64,000 nucleotides of DNA, taken from positions 64,992,544-65,056,543 of the forward strand of contig NC_080675.1 of the NCBI RefSeq assembly GCF_030445035.2, written 5' to 3'. Position 1 is the stretch's first letter. Each line of letters begins with the position of its first letter. The notes beneath the pieces are model-generated. The model was not told the DNA's origin, did no database searches, and saw nothing but the letters and a program-made list of their open reading frames with translations. The translations under genes and the position numbers were made by a program. Of this stretch, positions 24,021-36,149 are shown piece after piece. Source of the DNA: Dasypus novemcinctus (taxonomy: Eukaryota > Chordata > Mammalia > Cingulata > Dasypodidae).

Positions 24021-24408
24021 TGATGGAATGGGGGAAGGCAAGACAGCAGGGCTGGGGGTTCCGGACTGCGGTCGGGCCGGCCGCTGCCGCCTCCTGACGC
24101 TCCTCCGAGGACCTTCGCGAGTTACTTTGTAAAGGCGAGCTCAGGCGAGGAAGCCCCTGCGCGGTGCCCCGGGTCAGAGGCCACTTCCTGCTCCCGGGCT
24201 GCCAAAACCAGGCTCGCACCGCACGGCACCCCCGGCCCCCTGCCCGCGCCCGCTGCCGGCCGAACGCGCCGCCGCTGTCGCCGCTGCGGGGACTCGAGCC
24301 CGCTTTTCTGAAGAACACTTCGCCTCCCGGCTCCCCTTCTCATCACCGCCCCCCCTGCTCCTCCCCGGCGTCTGCGATTTTCCGAGGCGCCCGGTGCGAG
24401 TGCGGCGT

Positions 24409-24485
24409 GAGTGTGAGTGTGTATGTGCAGTGTATTGTGCAGTGAGAGTGGCTGCGTGTGTGTGCATGAGTGTGGGGTGTGTGAG
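24409..24485 (+). repeat. TG-rich tract in the MDGA2 leader
   Basis: Imperfect GTGTGT/GTGA run with GTGAGTGTGAGTGTGTATGT and GCGTGTGTGTGCATGAGTGT segments. It precedes and includes the upstream in-frame ATG at 24466. Confidence 0.7.
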
Positions 24486-24675
24486 GCTCCTGCGCTCCGC
24501 TCGCAGCCGCCGCCGCCGGAGAAGGACTGACGGACGGCGCTTCCTCTTTCCGCGAGCGGTTCTCCGGCACCTCGGCTCGGCCCCGGCGCGAGTGGAGCGC
24601 GCCGGGTTGGCCGCCCGCCTCCGGAAGATCCCGCTGCGTCCCCCCTGGGCTGGATATGTTCATGTTCACGTGAAG
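24466..24675 (+). CDS. MDGA2: Possible 70-codon N-terminal extension of MDGA2, in frame with exon 1
   Basis: From ATG 24466 to ATG 24676 there are exactly 70 codons in the signal-peptide frame with no stop. The extension is basic, with a run of six Arg near residues 15-20 and a PPWAGYVHVHVK segment before the usual Met. The ATG context is weak (T at -3, A at +4), whereas ATG 24676 has A at -3 and G at +4. Initiation here would put about 70 residues ahead of the signal peptide and could impair or alter ER targeting. I recall longer MDGA2 N-termini in some database models but cannot verify that from the sequence. It may simply be GC-rich 5' UTR. Confidence 0.35.
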
Positions 24676-24748
24676 ATGGATTTAGTGTACGGTCTCGTGT
24701 GGCTGCTGACAGTCCTGCTGGAGGGGATCTCTGGCCAAGGAGTGTACG
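24676..24748 (+). CDS. MDGA2: MDGA2 coding exon 1 (signal peptide), partial gene
   Basis: The ATG at 24676 opens 24 complete codons (MDLVYGLVWLLTVLLEGISG, then QGVY) plus one base, ending at 24748 before a strong GTGAGT donor. This is the N-terminus I recognise as MDGA2. The product is a neuronal GPI-anchored cell-surface protein with six Ig domains, a fibronectin-like domain and a MAM domain. It binds neuroligins in cis and limits neurexin-neuroligin synapse formation. The exon encodes the signal peptide, with hydrophobic core GLVWLLTVLL and likely cleavage near GISG-Q. The single leftover G (phase 1) fits an Ala codon at the start of exon 2, as in the known protein. No later exon is visible to 64000. 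The Kozak context is good (A at -3, G at +4). Confidence 0.93.
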
Positions 24749-25160
24749 GTGAGTGGAATCGCAGCGCTATCGTGACCTTGTGATTCTTAGGCAAGATAGG
24801 CTGGTGAGCGAAAATGCACGACTCTCGCCGTTACCGGGCCCCTCCTGGCGAGGCATTTGATTTACACTTCATCACGTTATTGGGAGCGATAAGGCGGCAG
24901 CGAGCGCGCTGCGGATTGGGCTGCGAGCCGCTCCCCCGGCGCCTCGGCTCCAGCTCGGAGTTGGGTTGAACCGGCAGCATCTCACTAGTGCGAACGAGTG
25001 GCTTTGCACTTGATTTATCCCCGCGGGGGACCCGAGCTCGAGCAGTCTTTGATTTAATAATGGTTTGGCTCCTTGCATGCCGCGATTTCAGTGTCGCGGC
25101 TTCCCCCGAAGGGAAGCTTCGAATGTGACCCCCAGTGAGTCTCCCCACCTCTCTCCGCCC

Positions 25161-27097
25161 CCGCCTCCTCCTCTTCTCCACCTTTTCCTTTTTTGTGTGT
25201 GACTGCCTACATGACTTGATTTTCCAGCTCAGGAAGTGGGGTGACAGTTGAGTTGCTTTCTGCACCAGCCGTTGCTATGAGCGCTGACTTAGGGAGGGAG
25301 AAATAACAGACAGGATTCTCGGTGCCAGACACAATCAAGGGACATGTTTGTGTGAATGGATGAGCAAATGCATGAATGAACGGACTGCGAAGTCCGCGCG
25401 TCTTGGCTTCGGGGCAGGACACCAGCTCTCTGCAACGAAAACACATTCTGGGCTCTCCTTCGGAAAATCCAGATCTGGGCCGGTTAGGAACGAGAGAAAG
25501 GCGAGCTAGTTAATTATGAGGTTTAAGTCCTCAAGAGCAAATCCAGGTTCTTTCGTCTGTCAACAGTTGGCACTCTTGACTCTCAGGACTGAAACACACA
25601 CACACACACACACACACACATCTTGGGTGGGAGTGACTGATCTGTACATCTCCTGTGGCAAGCAGCCTGTGTCCTAAACAGATAATAACTTTTGTGTTCT
25701 CTAGGTATGGTAGGGGAGGTTAAGGTTAGGAGTGCAGTCCGTGAGGACCTAGCAGGCTAAGCCTCGCCTACAGCCCAGTAGGGACAGTGTCCAGAGGATG
25801 TGTGCTGAAAATCCAGCTCACAGCCCCTGGGGTTAGGACCCCAAAGCTGCAGAGCTTGATCACTGGCCAGGCTGCCCAGGGCCGAAGGGCATGAATGTTT
25901 GTTAAAGTGTAGGTGTTGTCCCTGCAGATCCTAGAATTGGCTGCAGGGTGGAGGGTAGGGATGAAAGGGGACCTTGAGTCCTCAAACTCTCTGAGAATGT
26001 AGAGTGCTCAGTGAGGGGGAGAGGTGTATTTGGAAGCGGATGCCAGGGATTGACCCAGACCTTACTCTTTCCAGTACCAGTCGCGTTCTCTTCAGGGCTG
26101 AGCATTAGGCAGCTCCGATCCCCTCTGTGCTCCATCTGCCACTCCCCTTTCATGTCTCCCTAGTTCTCTTCCTGAGTCTGGCCAAGAAACCTTCATTTCC
26201 CTCACCCCCCACCCTAAGCATCTTAATTTCTTCTCTCTCCCCAGCCCCACCTCTCAAATGAAAGAGAACTTGCTGGTGGTGGTAGTGAGTGTAGTGGTGT
26301 GTGTGAGGTGTCCAGTCTTCTGGCAGACCTCTGGGCTTGGCTGGTGACAGAAGGTGGGGTCTGAAGAGAGCAGGGGTTCTCTCAGTGTTCAAGTGACTCC
26401 TCTGCAGGACTTTGACTCTAGTGTTCTCTGAGCAGCTGAGAGAGGTGGAGATTCTGGGGACTGAGGGAGGTGGGAGACTGAGCCCCTCTCAAGGGGCTCC
26501 TCCTTAGGATGGAAGAGTTTGAATTTCTCTCATCCCATGTCCAAGACTTCATTGTTCTCCCACTGGTACAGATCATCTCAGCTTAAAAGAGTTGTTTTTA
26601 AAAAAAATGTTTGTATATGTGTGTGCAGACAATAATGAGAAGTGAGAAAAATTGGGGTGGGAAGATATTGCTGGGACTGCTGGGAATAGAAAGGCAGAGT
26701 TCCATTTTCATAATAACATTTTTGTCACTCAGTTTATTTGTCCTGACAGGTCTCTTATTGGGTAGTGGAAAAGGGTAAGATCTAGTAGACGATACAAGTG
26801 GAAAATAATTGCATTAAAATAATCCTAAGTCCATGTCAATTGATAATAAAGAAGGTGGTAATTCTTCTGCTGAGGTGGTTCCATCCTTGTAGTAATAGGT
26901 GGTAGTCTCTTTTATTTTGTTTTGTTTACATATTGATGTGATTATTTATCATGCAGTTGGGAATAGTATTGGTTTTGTATAAAAATTATTAATCTGCATC
27001 TCTGGTCATTATAAATGTCTTGACATTTAGATGGGTGATTATATGTCTGTATATACTTATATATACTATTGTTTTTTCTTTTACATATCACTGAAGG
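25161..27097. other. Proximal intron 1, mostly unique sequence
   Basis: Moderate-GC sequence just downstream of the island with a (CA)n run at 25593-25620. No transposon or exon is recognised. It may hold intronic regulatory sequence, but that cannot be shown here. Confidence 0.55.
25593..25620 (+). repeat. (CA)n microsatellite
   Basis: About 13-14 uninterrupted CA dinucleotides. Confidence 0.95.
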
Positions 27098-27297
27098 TAG
27101 ATTCTCAATGTGAGGAGGGCCTGTAACCTGCAGTGTCAGCATTGCCTTGGATTTTGGTAGGAATGCAAATTCTGGGGCTCCTTCTCAGACTTTGTGAATC
27201 AGGGACTATGAGTGTGGGATCCAGCAGTCTGTGCTTTACCAACCCCTTCAGGTGGTGACTCAATGCAGAATCACTCTACGTGAGAACCACTCGCATA
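27098..27297 (+). mobile_element. Non-autonomous hAT-Charlie DNA transposon (MER3/MER5 group)
   Basis: Matches the order of this MER group: GATTCTCAATGTGAGGAGGG, AGGAATGCAAATTCTGGGGC, a GAATCAGGGACT block, CCAGCAGTCTGTGCTTTACC, a CCCCTTCAGGTGGTGACTC block, and a TGAGAACCACTC terminal inverted repeat-like end. The ends are partly eroded. Confidence 0.75.
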
Positions 27298-30200
27298 GAC
27301 TTAAAATTGTACTGCTTTGACTTTGCAAATGATGATCTTTCTTAATCTAATGTAGTTTTATTTTTATTTGCTGAACATTTATGGGGAAGTGAACATGTTA
27401 TTTTATATTATAAAGCATTCATCAATTACAACGGATGTAGACATAAGGTTTAGTTTTCATCCTTTTACATGAAGATCTTTGAAAACGATAATTTAAAAAT
27501 CAGGTCAACCATAAAGAGAAACTCCAAAAGACCTAGATGAGAACTTTAATGACATAGATGTCTATATTCTTATATCCTTTTATTTGTTCAAGTAAGGACT
27601 ATATATATATATATATTAGATATAAAACCATTTATACTACACAGAAAGCATTATTTCTTAATACTGTCTTTCAATAGCTAGATCCAAGAAGAAATGAAAG
27701 TTAATTTCTAGGTAACCTAGGCAAAACCACTTAATCGTAGCTGAAAATTATTTACATGATTTAGAACCATATCAGTGTAACTACTCCTACTTGATATAGC
27801 TAGACAATCCCTTTACTCCTCTGCTTCTTGGCTAGAAAACTCTGAGCATGGATCAGAATACATTTGCCAAGAACTTAATTTTCTCTGAAACATTAAAGCA
27901 AGCAGATAATAACTTTCACCAGAATTCCTTTGTTGATACCTGGGTGGATCTATATAAAAATATGAATATTAAATTTATATTCAGATTTTTTAATAAATGG
28001 GAAATATTTGTTTGAATGCATGGGTTATATTGTCTTCAGTTACTTTAACCTTCTTCCTGTTAGGGTTGATCAGTTTAGCAACATGTGCAGGACTTAAGTG
28101 TAAAAGTTTCTGCTATAGACCTAGGTATACATGCCCACTTATCTTGGAATATTGCTTAGCAAAACAACTGCATAGTACCTGACTTTTATATATGGTCTGG
28201 TGCTTGGGTAAGAAAGGTTATCTTTTAATTTATATCTAACTTTCTCCAAAAATTCTTATGTCATTTAAATAAAATAATTTAAAAACATAGCATTTGTCCC
28301 ATATGTTGCTTAGTATTCCATATCAGATGACATTACAATAACATAAATTATTTGAAAACACTAATGAGAGAAAGATTGCAAAAACCTCTTCATATTAGAG
28401 CAGCAGCAACAATAACAAATATCATGTGGACTTGCCAATTCAACTATTTTAACTATTTTAATGTCTAAATATCTGATATGGTGGTATATGTTTATATATT
28501 TTTAAAATCCATCTCTATGACTTATAGATTTTGAAGTTATTTGTAGCAGTTTTTCCCAAAAAATACTCTTTGTATTTTAAAGTTATGATTGTGTGTGTGC
28601 GTGTGTGTATATATATATATTAAATTAAACATCACTGAAAACTAAAGTCTTTAAATGAGCAATGAACTGGTATCCATTTTTGGCATTATTTATTTTGTCA
28701 TGCTCACATTGTAAATTAGGTTTAGAATAAGTGATTAGAATTAATAAATAGGATTAAGAGTTACCATGTTAACTCAAGCTATACTTATGCTTACTAAAAT
28801 ACCTGAAACTTAGTGTTCTTAAAGCCTTTTTTTAACTTCGAAAGTCTTGTCAGTCATTCTGTGGTAGTAAATTGTTTGGGGTGTTTGTGCTTTCTAGAGA
28901 GCCTGTTAATAATGAAATAATATTGAAAATCATACATACCCCCCTTATAAACTTTTTGATTGGCTTGGTTAAAAGGCAACATTGCTCCTTTGCAACATAC
29001 TTTATTTTTATTTCTGGTTACTCATGCCCTTAATTTCCAATAAAAGATTATGGCTTCATTAGCACAGACCGATTTCTACTACGAGTGAAAAACAAAACAA
29101 ATGTCCAAGCCTAACTGTTCTTTTTCAGTAGAAATAAACCAAACAATGACCTGTGTGCTAAAATAGTTAATGTACCTCGATAAATAGCTTCCAGGATGCA
29201 CTAGAAGCCATAGAGTAAATTTATCAAATGCATGTGTAGGACAAATTAGCAAACTACTTGCTCAATCCATATATATGTGTGTTTATATATATAATATTTA
29301 AAGATAACACCCCGGAGCAGCAACTGGATGGGACTGACTTTCTGGTATTAAGACATAAGGGCCACAGGCAGGTATTTCAGGCTGATCTGGATGGAAAGGC
29401 TGAACCAAAAGGATAAGGATGCTATGGAAGGTTGGTTGGACATTACAACCAGTCCTAGAATATCACGCTCTGGTAACAAAGTTACGTCGAGGCAGCATAA
29501 TGGCCTTGTAATGAAGTATAGCTTTTCATATATAGGATGTCAGCCTGTGGGAGGAAGATATGACTTCAATAAATGTTACTTCAAGCAAATCAGCCTGAAG
29601 CTCTTTTGTATAAGTTAGCTCTGACCTTCTGTCTTCCCATGCCTCGGCTTACCCTCCCCATCACAGACACCTCCTTACCTCATCCTACCTTGGCCGCCAT
29701 CTCCAAGGAAAAGTAGGTGGGCTGCCAGTTGTATCTTCAGATTTTTTTTTACCCATTCTAGGTTGTCCTTGATTTCACTTTCAAAAAAGCTGATAATTTT
29801 ATACAGTGTTACTTGATTACATCTTCTATATGTCCCTGGGGAAGCGTCTAAGGGGCTATTAAGTATTTCAGATTCAGCAGGTTATCCATCAAGCCTAAGG
29901 GATCATTTTATAGCGAATGAGTCAATGAAGGCACCAGAGTTCGGGAAATTAAGGGTCAGTAGCAAAGGTTCAGAGATGCAGCACTTCTGGTGAATAGATT
30001 TTATAAAGGGAATCCTAGAAAGGCATTTTCCATGATCTCAGTTTCTTGGCTTAATTTTATCAACTCTCTTTCTGATTCTCTTATTCATATTGTACCACTT
30101 ATACCATTATTTTACTTTTTGTGTTATTAATGTGAACCATTGTCAGTTTTGTTAGTTTTTTTTTTTATTTTTTGAGAAGCAGGGTATAAACAAAATGTTC

Positions 30201-32899
30201 TGAGAGTGTGCTCTGTATTCTTTTAACACTTACTGTTTTAATGTGATTGGGATAGGGTTCATGGGGATGTGATTATAATAGCATGAGCCCTTGTGAGTTC
30301 ACTTTGTCTTATTAAAGCAGGGTTAAGAAACATGGCTTTGAGCGGCTTTTAAAATATAGAGGTGATTCATCACTCATGTTCTCTGACCTCGCCCTAACGC
30401 TTTGGGAAGAGGCTTACAAGAGTTGTTTTCACAACTCATAACCCACAAAGGCAAAGCAAAATAGCCAGATACACCAGTATAGTCCTGGAGTGGAACTCTG
30501 GATCTTTTGCTCATTGGCAGCTGCAATTAATTAGGTAGTGTGCTGGAAGCACTGAGCTAAATTGAGAAAGGCCTTACTTATTCTCACTTTTGGAGATTTT
30601 GGAAGTACACAGTAAGTTTTATACTGAATGCATTTCAGGTATAAATTAGGTGAATGTTTTTAGCTGCATTATAATTGTCATTATCAGAAAAGTACCACAA
30701 ATTGAAATTTCATTTCTTAGGTTCAGTGAATGTCAATGTAAATATATTACTTAGAGCAGACTGAATAAATGATTGCATTCACTGAAAACTGTCTATTTTT
30801 ATTTTTCAAATCCAATTAATAATCTTTTGACCCTATAAAATTGTAAAGTTGTAAAGTGAGGAAAGCCTTTAAGATGTCAGATACTCATCCTATTCATTTA
30901 TGACATAATGACTTTATGTTATGACTAGCAGATGGAGGTCTTTTCTAGAGAAAAAGAAATTGCATTACTCTATTTTTCCAGGGTCTAGCCACATTCCTGG
31001 GATAGATGTTTTCTTGTAACTTACTAAAATCCCTTATGATGCATTTTTGGAGCATGCACCTATTTATTTTCCATTTTATACCAGTACGATTCTATTTTTT
31101 TCCTTACTATACCACTTGCATTGATCCCAGGTTAGCTTTCCTCTATCAGTTTCTTTCTAGTATTCTAGGATGCTAGGTATTTTCTAATCTCATAATTAAA
31201 ATATTACATTTTCTTTCTTGTTGATGTCATTAATTGAATTGAGTGAGCAAGATGATTTCTATTCCATAATCCATTTCATAAAATTCCCAGGAGTTTACAG
31301 TTACAGAAGAGCATTGTTACTGGGAATGTATTTTTGTGCTATTACATGTTTACTATAAGTTTATCAGCAGACAATTTGTGGTTGGATCAAAAGTAACAGG
31401 AATAGGAATTCCTATGCAACTTCCTGTCTTTAGTACCCAACTTCTACACCTTTGCTTAAAAATACGGGATATCCATTTCTTATAGTTCCCAGTCACATAT
31501 ATACCAAGGACTGCCGTGTAGTTAACAGGTGGGTTCAAGTATATGACATGTTACAATATCTGCACACTGTGTATTTCTTGTCTTAAAATGTCTAATGAAA
31601 ATGGGGGAAATAAAAATAATTGAGTGATGCTATGGAAAGGGACACCTGTCTGCCTGCAAGATGAAGAGCTGGTTCACAGCTAGGCCTCCCAGAGTCCTAA
31701 TAGAGAGCACAAAAGGCAACTGAGATCAGAAAGAGATGAGTAGGAAATAAGTTGCAAGCCATAAAAGGCATATGTCTATTAGAAAAATGTATCTGTCCTT
31801 TAAGTAACGGGAAAGCAGCAAAATAATATTTTTTTCTGAAGTAGCTAGAATGTACTTTGCTCAAGTGTTTCCAACAGAGGAGGAGAGAAAAATATCTGTT
31901 GTCTGGCTAAAGGATATCTTCAAAGAGATTTTATGGTCTCCTGAAAGACAAAATGAGGGGATATGAGGCTCTTAAATGTAGCCTGTGTTCACTGTGGGCC
32001 AGATTATCCTTTCTGCTGATTAATTGTGTGACTCAGGAGCATAAGGAAAGATTGGCATGGATTAAGCCTTGGGGAATCCTGTCTGTAACTTCAAAATGTC
32101 ACTGTGAATTGGATCCATTCACTGATTCAGGTGGACTTTCTCTTGAGGTGAAGGAGGAAAGGATAAGAATAGAAAATACCTGAGGAAGACACCTTACTTT
32201 TTTGAAATTGTGACCAATGTAAATTCTACACAGGCTTTAGGCAGATTTAAGGTAATATCTGGCAACTTCTGTCAACAAATTCACGTTTAACTGCTGTGGG
32301 TTATTCACATAGCTATGTAGTAAGGGCTGTAAACTCAAAAGAGTTAATTTAATCGAGGAGATAAAGCAAAATGGAAAGACAGACAAAATAAAGTGAAGAG
32401 AAATACACAAATGATTATACCTTGATGAGAGAGAGATTAAAGTTGCTGTCATGGTTGGGGGAATCTTGAAAATGCTGAATGGGATGATGAGAGGAGCTTT
32501 TGAAATGAATTGGCATAATACAGGGGAAGGAGGAGGAAACGGCATTACTGCCGCATGGATTCCAGTTGTGGCAGTAGGGAAGCAGAAAGCAAAATAATCC
32601 TGTAAGGAGTGTTAGCAGGACAGTTATAGCTGATGCTACTGTGAGATACTGAGCCCTCCCCAAATCTGGACTAATTAGGGAAACTTTGAATTCACATTAA
32701 AGCTCATTTTGGAGTTAAACTTTTTTCAAAGCCTTTTAGAGTGCCTTCTACTTAGAAGCAGCAGACTGTGGATCCAGAATGAATTAAAACATCATGTTGT
32801 TCTTTACAAATGTGTAGCCGCTGAGATGAATGTATTACCTTTATGAAAAGAGAGGTATGTGCTTTCATTATTTATTTTTTTTATTTCTGCATGAGGCAG
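27298..32899. other. Intron 1, AT-rich unique sequence with short AT/TG runs
   Basis: Holds (AT)n at 27600-27616 and (TG)n(TA)n at 28590-28621. Otherwise I see no transposon I can name and no exon. This is the most repeat-poor stretch of the window outside the CpG island. Confidence 0.5.
28590..28621 (+). repeat. (TG)n(TA)n microsatellite
   Basis: GTGTGTGTGCGTGTGTGT followed by about six TA units. Confidence 0.9.
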
Positions 32900-33075
32900 C
32901 ATAATGTAGCTGAAAACTGTTGGGAAACCTGCACTTTCTTCTTGTTCAGCTGCTGTTTCACTGTGTGACATCAGATGAAATTATTACTCTCTCTAACCCT
33001 CAGTTTCCTCATCTAATAAACTCTTTTACAAGGGTGGACTGTATGACATAGAGGAGATATAAATAGCAGCAAGAA
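32900..33075 (+). mobile_element. MIR SINE remnant, sense
   Basis: MIR core order is visible: GAAACCTGCACTTTC, then TTCACTGTGTGACATCAG, then CTCTAACCCTCAGTTTCCTC followed by ATCTAATAAACTC. Confidence 0.6.
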
Positions 33076-34530
33076 TAATAAATTATGATTGCATTTTTAT
33101 ACCTGGGATAGAAGGGGAGACAGGAGACTTTTCCTATATCTTCTTTAGAAATTTTATATCATAATGTGACTGCCAAAATTTGGTTCTCAGAACTGAGTAA
33201 GGGGCTAGGAAGTAACAGCAAATAATTTTTTTTTCTAGTTGTGCCAGTCTTGCAGAAAGCAAATCAAGTAGTGTATTTTAAAATACCACATGTAAAATTA
33301 TTATATATATGACAATTCTATGTGATACTGTGTCTTGTTTATGTACATGTAGTTGGTATTGCTTCTTGGATTGTCCTTCCTCTTGTGAGTCTTACAACCT
33401 TGGAATTTCTCCCATTGCTCCTAAATGGTGAGCAGTTGGATGGGGGCAGGCATTGAGATCCCCATCATTTGAGAGCCCTAGGAAATATTAGTATAACCTA
33501 AACCTTATGGTTATGTGTAAATATATTTTCAAATAAGTATATGTATGTGTTTTTTCTAAGAAGCAAGAATATTCTCAATATCCTACATTTTCAAGGCTAA
33601 CTGAAAAATAATAGTAAATAAACATAACCCATTCAAATAAAAAGTGAGAGAAATAATTGTATGAATACTTGTAATTTACAGCATAAAAATAAAAGAGAAA
33701 ATTAGAGTAAATCATTAAATGGGACTGTCACAAATTCAGCATGATATGTCTTCTAATTTTGGTCCCAAAGTGACCAAAATTGTTGTTTCTTAACTACTTA
33801 CTTAATCATTAAGAAAAAGAAATCTTTAAATTAGAATTTTCCAAAAGGCTGCATCCTTACTCAACAATAATATTAAACCTTAACAGCCATATTCATAAAA
33901 AAACATTTTTATACATAATGAATTTTAATTGTCCTTGGAAAACACTTATTTTCTATTTTGTGAGGGTGAAAGGGAGTGTACTTCTATCATCCCTATGCAT
34001 ATAACTGCTAGATGGTACATTTACTTAATTAGCTTAGTCATTTGACATCAGATTATTAGCCTTGATATTGGTTGGGAATGATGGGTGAGGTATTTTTCTA
34101 AATATGAAGTTGATCTAAATATGAAGTTGTTGAGGAGAATTTTCTTATTAGGTGTAATGAACAATATTGACATTGCTAAGCAGTCACCCTAGTATATCAC
34201 ATAATATATTCCAGAATATACATACATATAGCTGTCATGTAGTTTTGAAGTGATGGTTAATCTTACCTCAGTGTCTCAGGATTAGTGAAGTTGTAAAGAA
34301 GTGGTAGAGTCAATGTCTTTATCCTGTTTCTGAACTTCTTGTGGGTTTTTATTTGTTTTTGTGACTTACTCTGTACTATTATTGTGATTCTCCCCTGTCC
34401 TCTGATTCATGTAAATTTTTCATTTTGGTTCATGTTTAACATCTGTTCCCTTTCCTTGTACCAAGGCTACTTTATTAATTTTAAAGAGTTTTCACGCTCA
34501 GTCCACAATTTCAAAGCCTAATCTTTGATC
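33076..34530. other. Intron 1, nothing recognised
   Basis: AT-rich sequence with a short direct duplication (CTAAATATGAAGTTG at about 34099 and 34116) and no gene or nameable repeat. Confidence 0.5.
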
Positions 34531-34534
34531 AGTT

Positions 34535-35630
34535 TTTAAAAACTTTAAAGAGTTTTAGATTAAAGAAAAGTTACATAAAAATACAGGGGTTACCATATAC
34601 CCCACCCGCTCCCATGCTCACATTTTCCCTTATTAATAACATCTTATATTAGTGTGGTACATTTGTTACAATTGATGAACAAATATTGAAACATTGTTAC
34701 TTAACCATGATCTGTAGTTTACATTATGGATTATACTTTGCACCTTACAATTTTATGTTTTGACAAAATGTATAATGGCCTGTATCCATCATTGCAATAT
34801 CATGCAGAATAATTCCAATATCCTAAAATGCCCCAAGTTCCACCTAGTCTTCCTTTCCCCTCTTCCAGGAATCTCTGGTGACCATTATCTTTATATCAAT
34901 GTTGGAAGTGTTTCTGTTACTACAATAATAATAAGTCTACTTTGGTCCATGGTTGCATTCCTCCCTTATATTTGTTCATTCCTCGATTTTTAAGATTTTG
35001 GGATGGTGTTGTCTGCTCTGCCTCAGACTGAGAAAGGGCTTAGATCTTATGGGGCAGATGGAAGGAACTGTTTTGCTTGCAGTTGTAGATACTTTCCTTT
35101 TTTGGATGGGGGTTGTCCATCATCATTTTGTTAATTTTCCTGGGCGAGTCAAGTGAACTGGAGAGTAGGTATTGGCTGTAACTCTGCTGAGATTCAGGGT
35201 TCAGAGACTGGCATATGAACAGCCGAATCTCTGGGACATATATTTAAAGGGTATAATGCTAAGTTCACATATAAGGGGTAGAAGACTCATGTGTAGGGAA
35301 ATTACAAATGAGTCTAACTCTGTTACAGTGGGGAAATGGGTTATCATATATTCCAAGGTAAGGCCCACCAACAGGGTGCTGATTTCATGGGGTTGTGTGC
35401 CTTGCCTCTCTCTTTGGCCATTTTGTTCTTGCATTGTCCTGTATAGATTTATCTAAATATAATTCCCTAAGGAGATGCAGTTCTCTTTCATTATGACCAT
35501 TGCCCTCTACAGTATAAGCTACAAAATTACACTACCACTGAAGGCTGGAGTTTAGAAACTTTCCAGTCTTTATGTGAAAAAAGAGTAACAACTAGGTGGA
35601 CTGCGGGCTGAAGAGTAAGCCTCCTTGTTA
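34535..35630 (-). mobile_element. 5'-truncated L1 with long 3' UTR, antisense
   Basis: The complement of the L1 3' UTR is clear from 34545 to about 35000: AAGTTACATAAAAATACAGG, CCCATGCTCACATTTTCCC, TGTGGTACATTTGTTACAAT, then a TGTTTTGACAAAATGTATAATGGCC block that also ends the L1 pieces at 46102-46353 and 55630-55920. Sequence from 35000 to 35630 is probably more of the same L1 3' UTR, but I am less sure of that part. Confidence 0.6.
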
Positions 35631-35647
35631 CTCAAAGGCAACTTATT

Positions 35648-35866
35648 GGGGGGAGAGTATGGGCCATGATGTGGACCATTGACCATGAGGTGCAGAGGTG
35701 CCCAAAGATGTACTTACCAAATGCAATGGATGTGTCCTGATGATGGGAACGAGTGTTGCAGGGAGGGGGAGAGGTGGGGTGGGGGGGGTGGGGTTGAATG
35801 GGACCTCATATATATATTTTTAATGTAATATTATTACAAAGTCAATATAAAAAAAAAATAAAAAAA
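35648..35866 (+). mobile_element. Short L1 3' end, sense, with poly(A) and target duplication
   Basis: Bounded by a perfect 15-bp target duplication CAAAGGCAACTTATT at 35633-35647 and 35867-35881. The insert has a G-rich 3' UTR block (GGTGGGGTGGGGGGGGTGGGG at about 35774) and ends in TAATGTAATATTATTACAAAG, GTCAATAT and an A-rich tail. This is the signature of a young 5'-truncated L1 insertion made by target-primed reverse transcription. Confidence 0.85.
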
Positions 35867-36149
35867 CAAAGGCAACTTATTCTCTGATTATTTCCTGTGC
35901 CTCACTGTCAAACATCCCTCCAACTGCAACAGCTGGAGTTGAACGTGGCCTTTTTCCTTCTCCTGTGAATTTCCTGTTGAATTCCACTATCATTATTTCA
36001 TTTTGGTTAGTATTTCAAAAAGCATTTAAGTATTTTATTTTTTGCCATCTTTGAAAACTCATTTGTTAATGCCTTAATTCTCTGCATACGTGGCACGTAA
36101 ATTACTCTGAAATCTTTCTGCTTAACTACCACTTCAGTTTCAGAGGACT

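Larger units (their letters stand above)
22870..25160. promoter_or_regulatory. MDGA2: CpG island covering the MDGA2 promoter, first exon and start of intron 1
   Basis: An abrupt change from AT-rich flanks to very GC- and CpG-rich sequence, dense in CGCG, GGCGG and CCGCC motifs and free of transposons. It includes a CRE-like TGACGTCG at 23198-23205, a CT-rich (TCC)n tract at 23931-23967, an inverted CCAAT box and X-box at 24001-24020, and the exon 1 ATG at 24676. I find no TATA box at a fixed distance from an obvious start site, as is usual for CpG-island promoters with dispersed initiation. The exact transcription start cannot be read from sequence. Several long open frames here, on both strands, are GC-rich artefacts. 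Confidence 0.85.

Noticed and set aside
23514..24041. 175-codon open frame on the minus strand in the CpG island, and similar frames on both strands between 22.8 and 24.7 kb
   Set aside because: Stop codons are rare in GC-rich sequence. The translations are low-complexity Arg/Gly/Pro or poly-Glu from the TCC tract, with no domain and many mutually overlapping frames.
29391..29618. 75-codon open frame in intron 1
   Set aside because: No domain, no splice-site context and no repetition elsewhere; consistent with chance.
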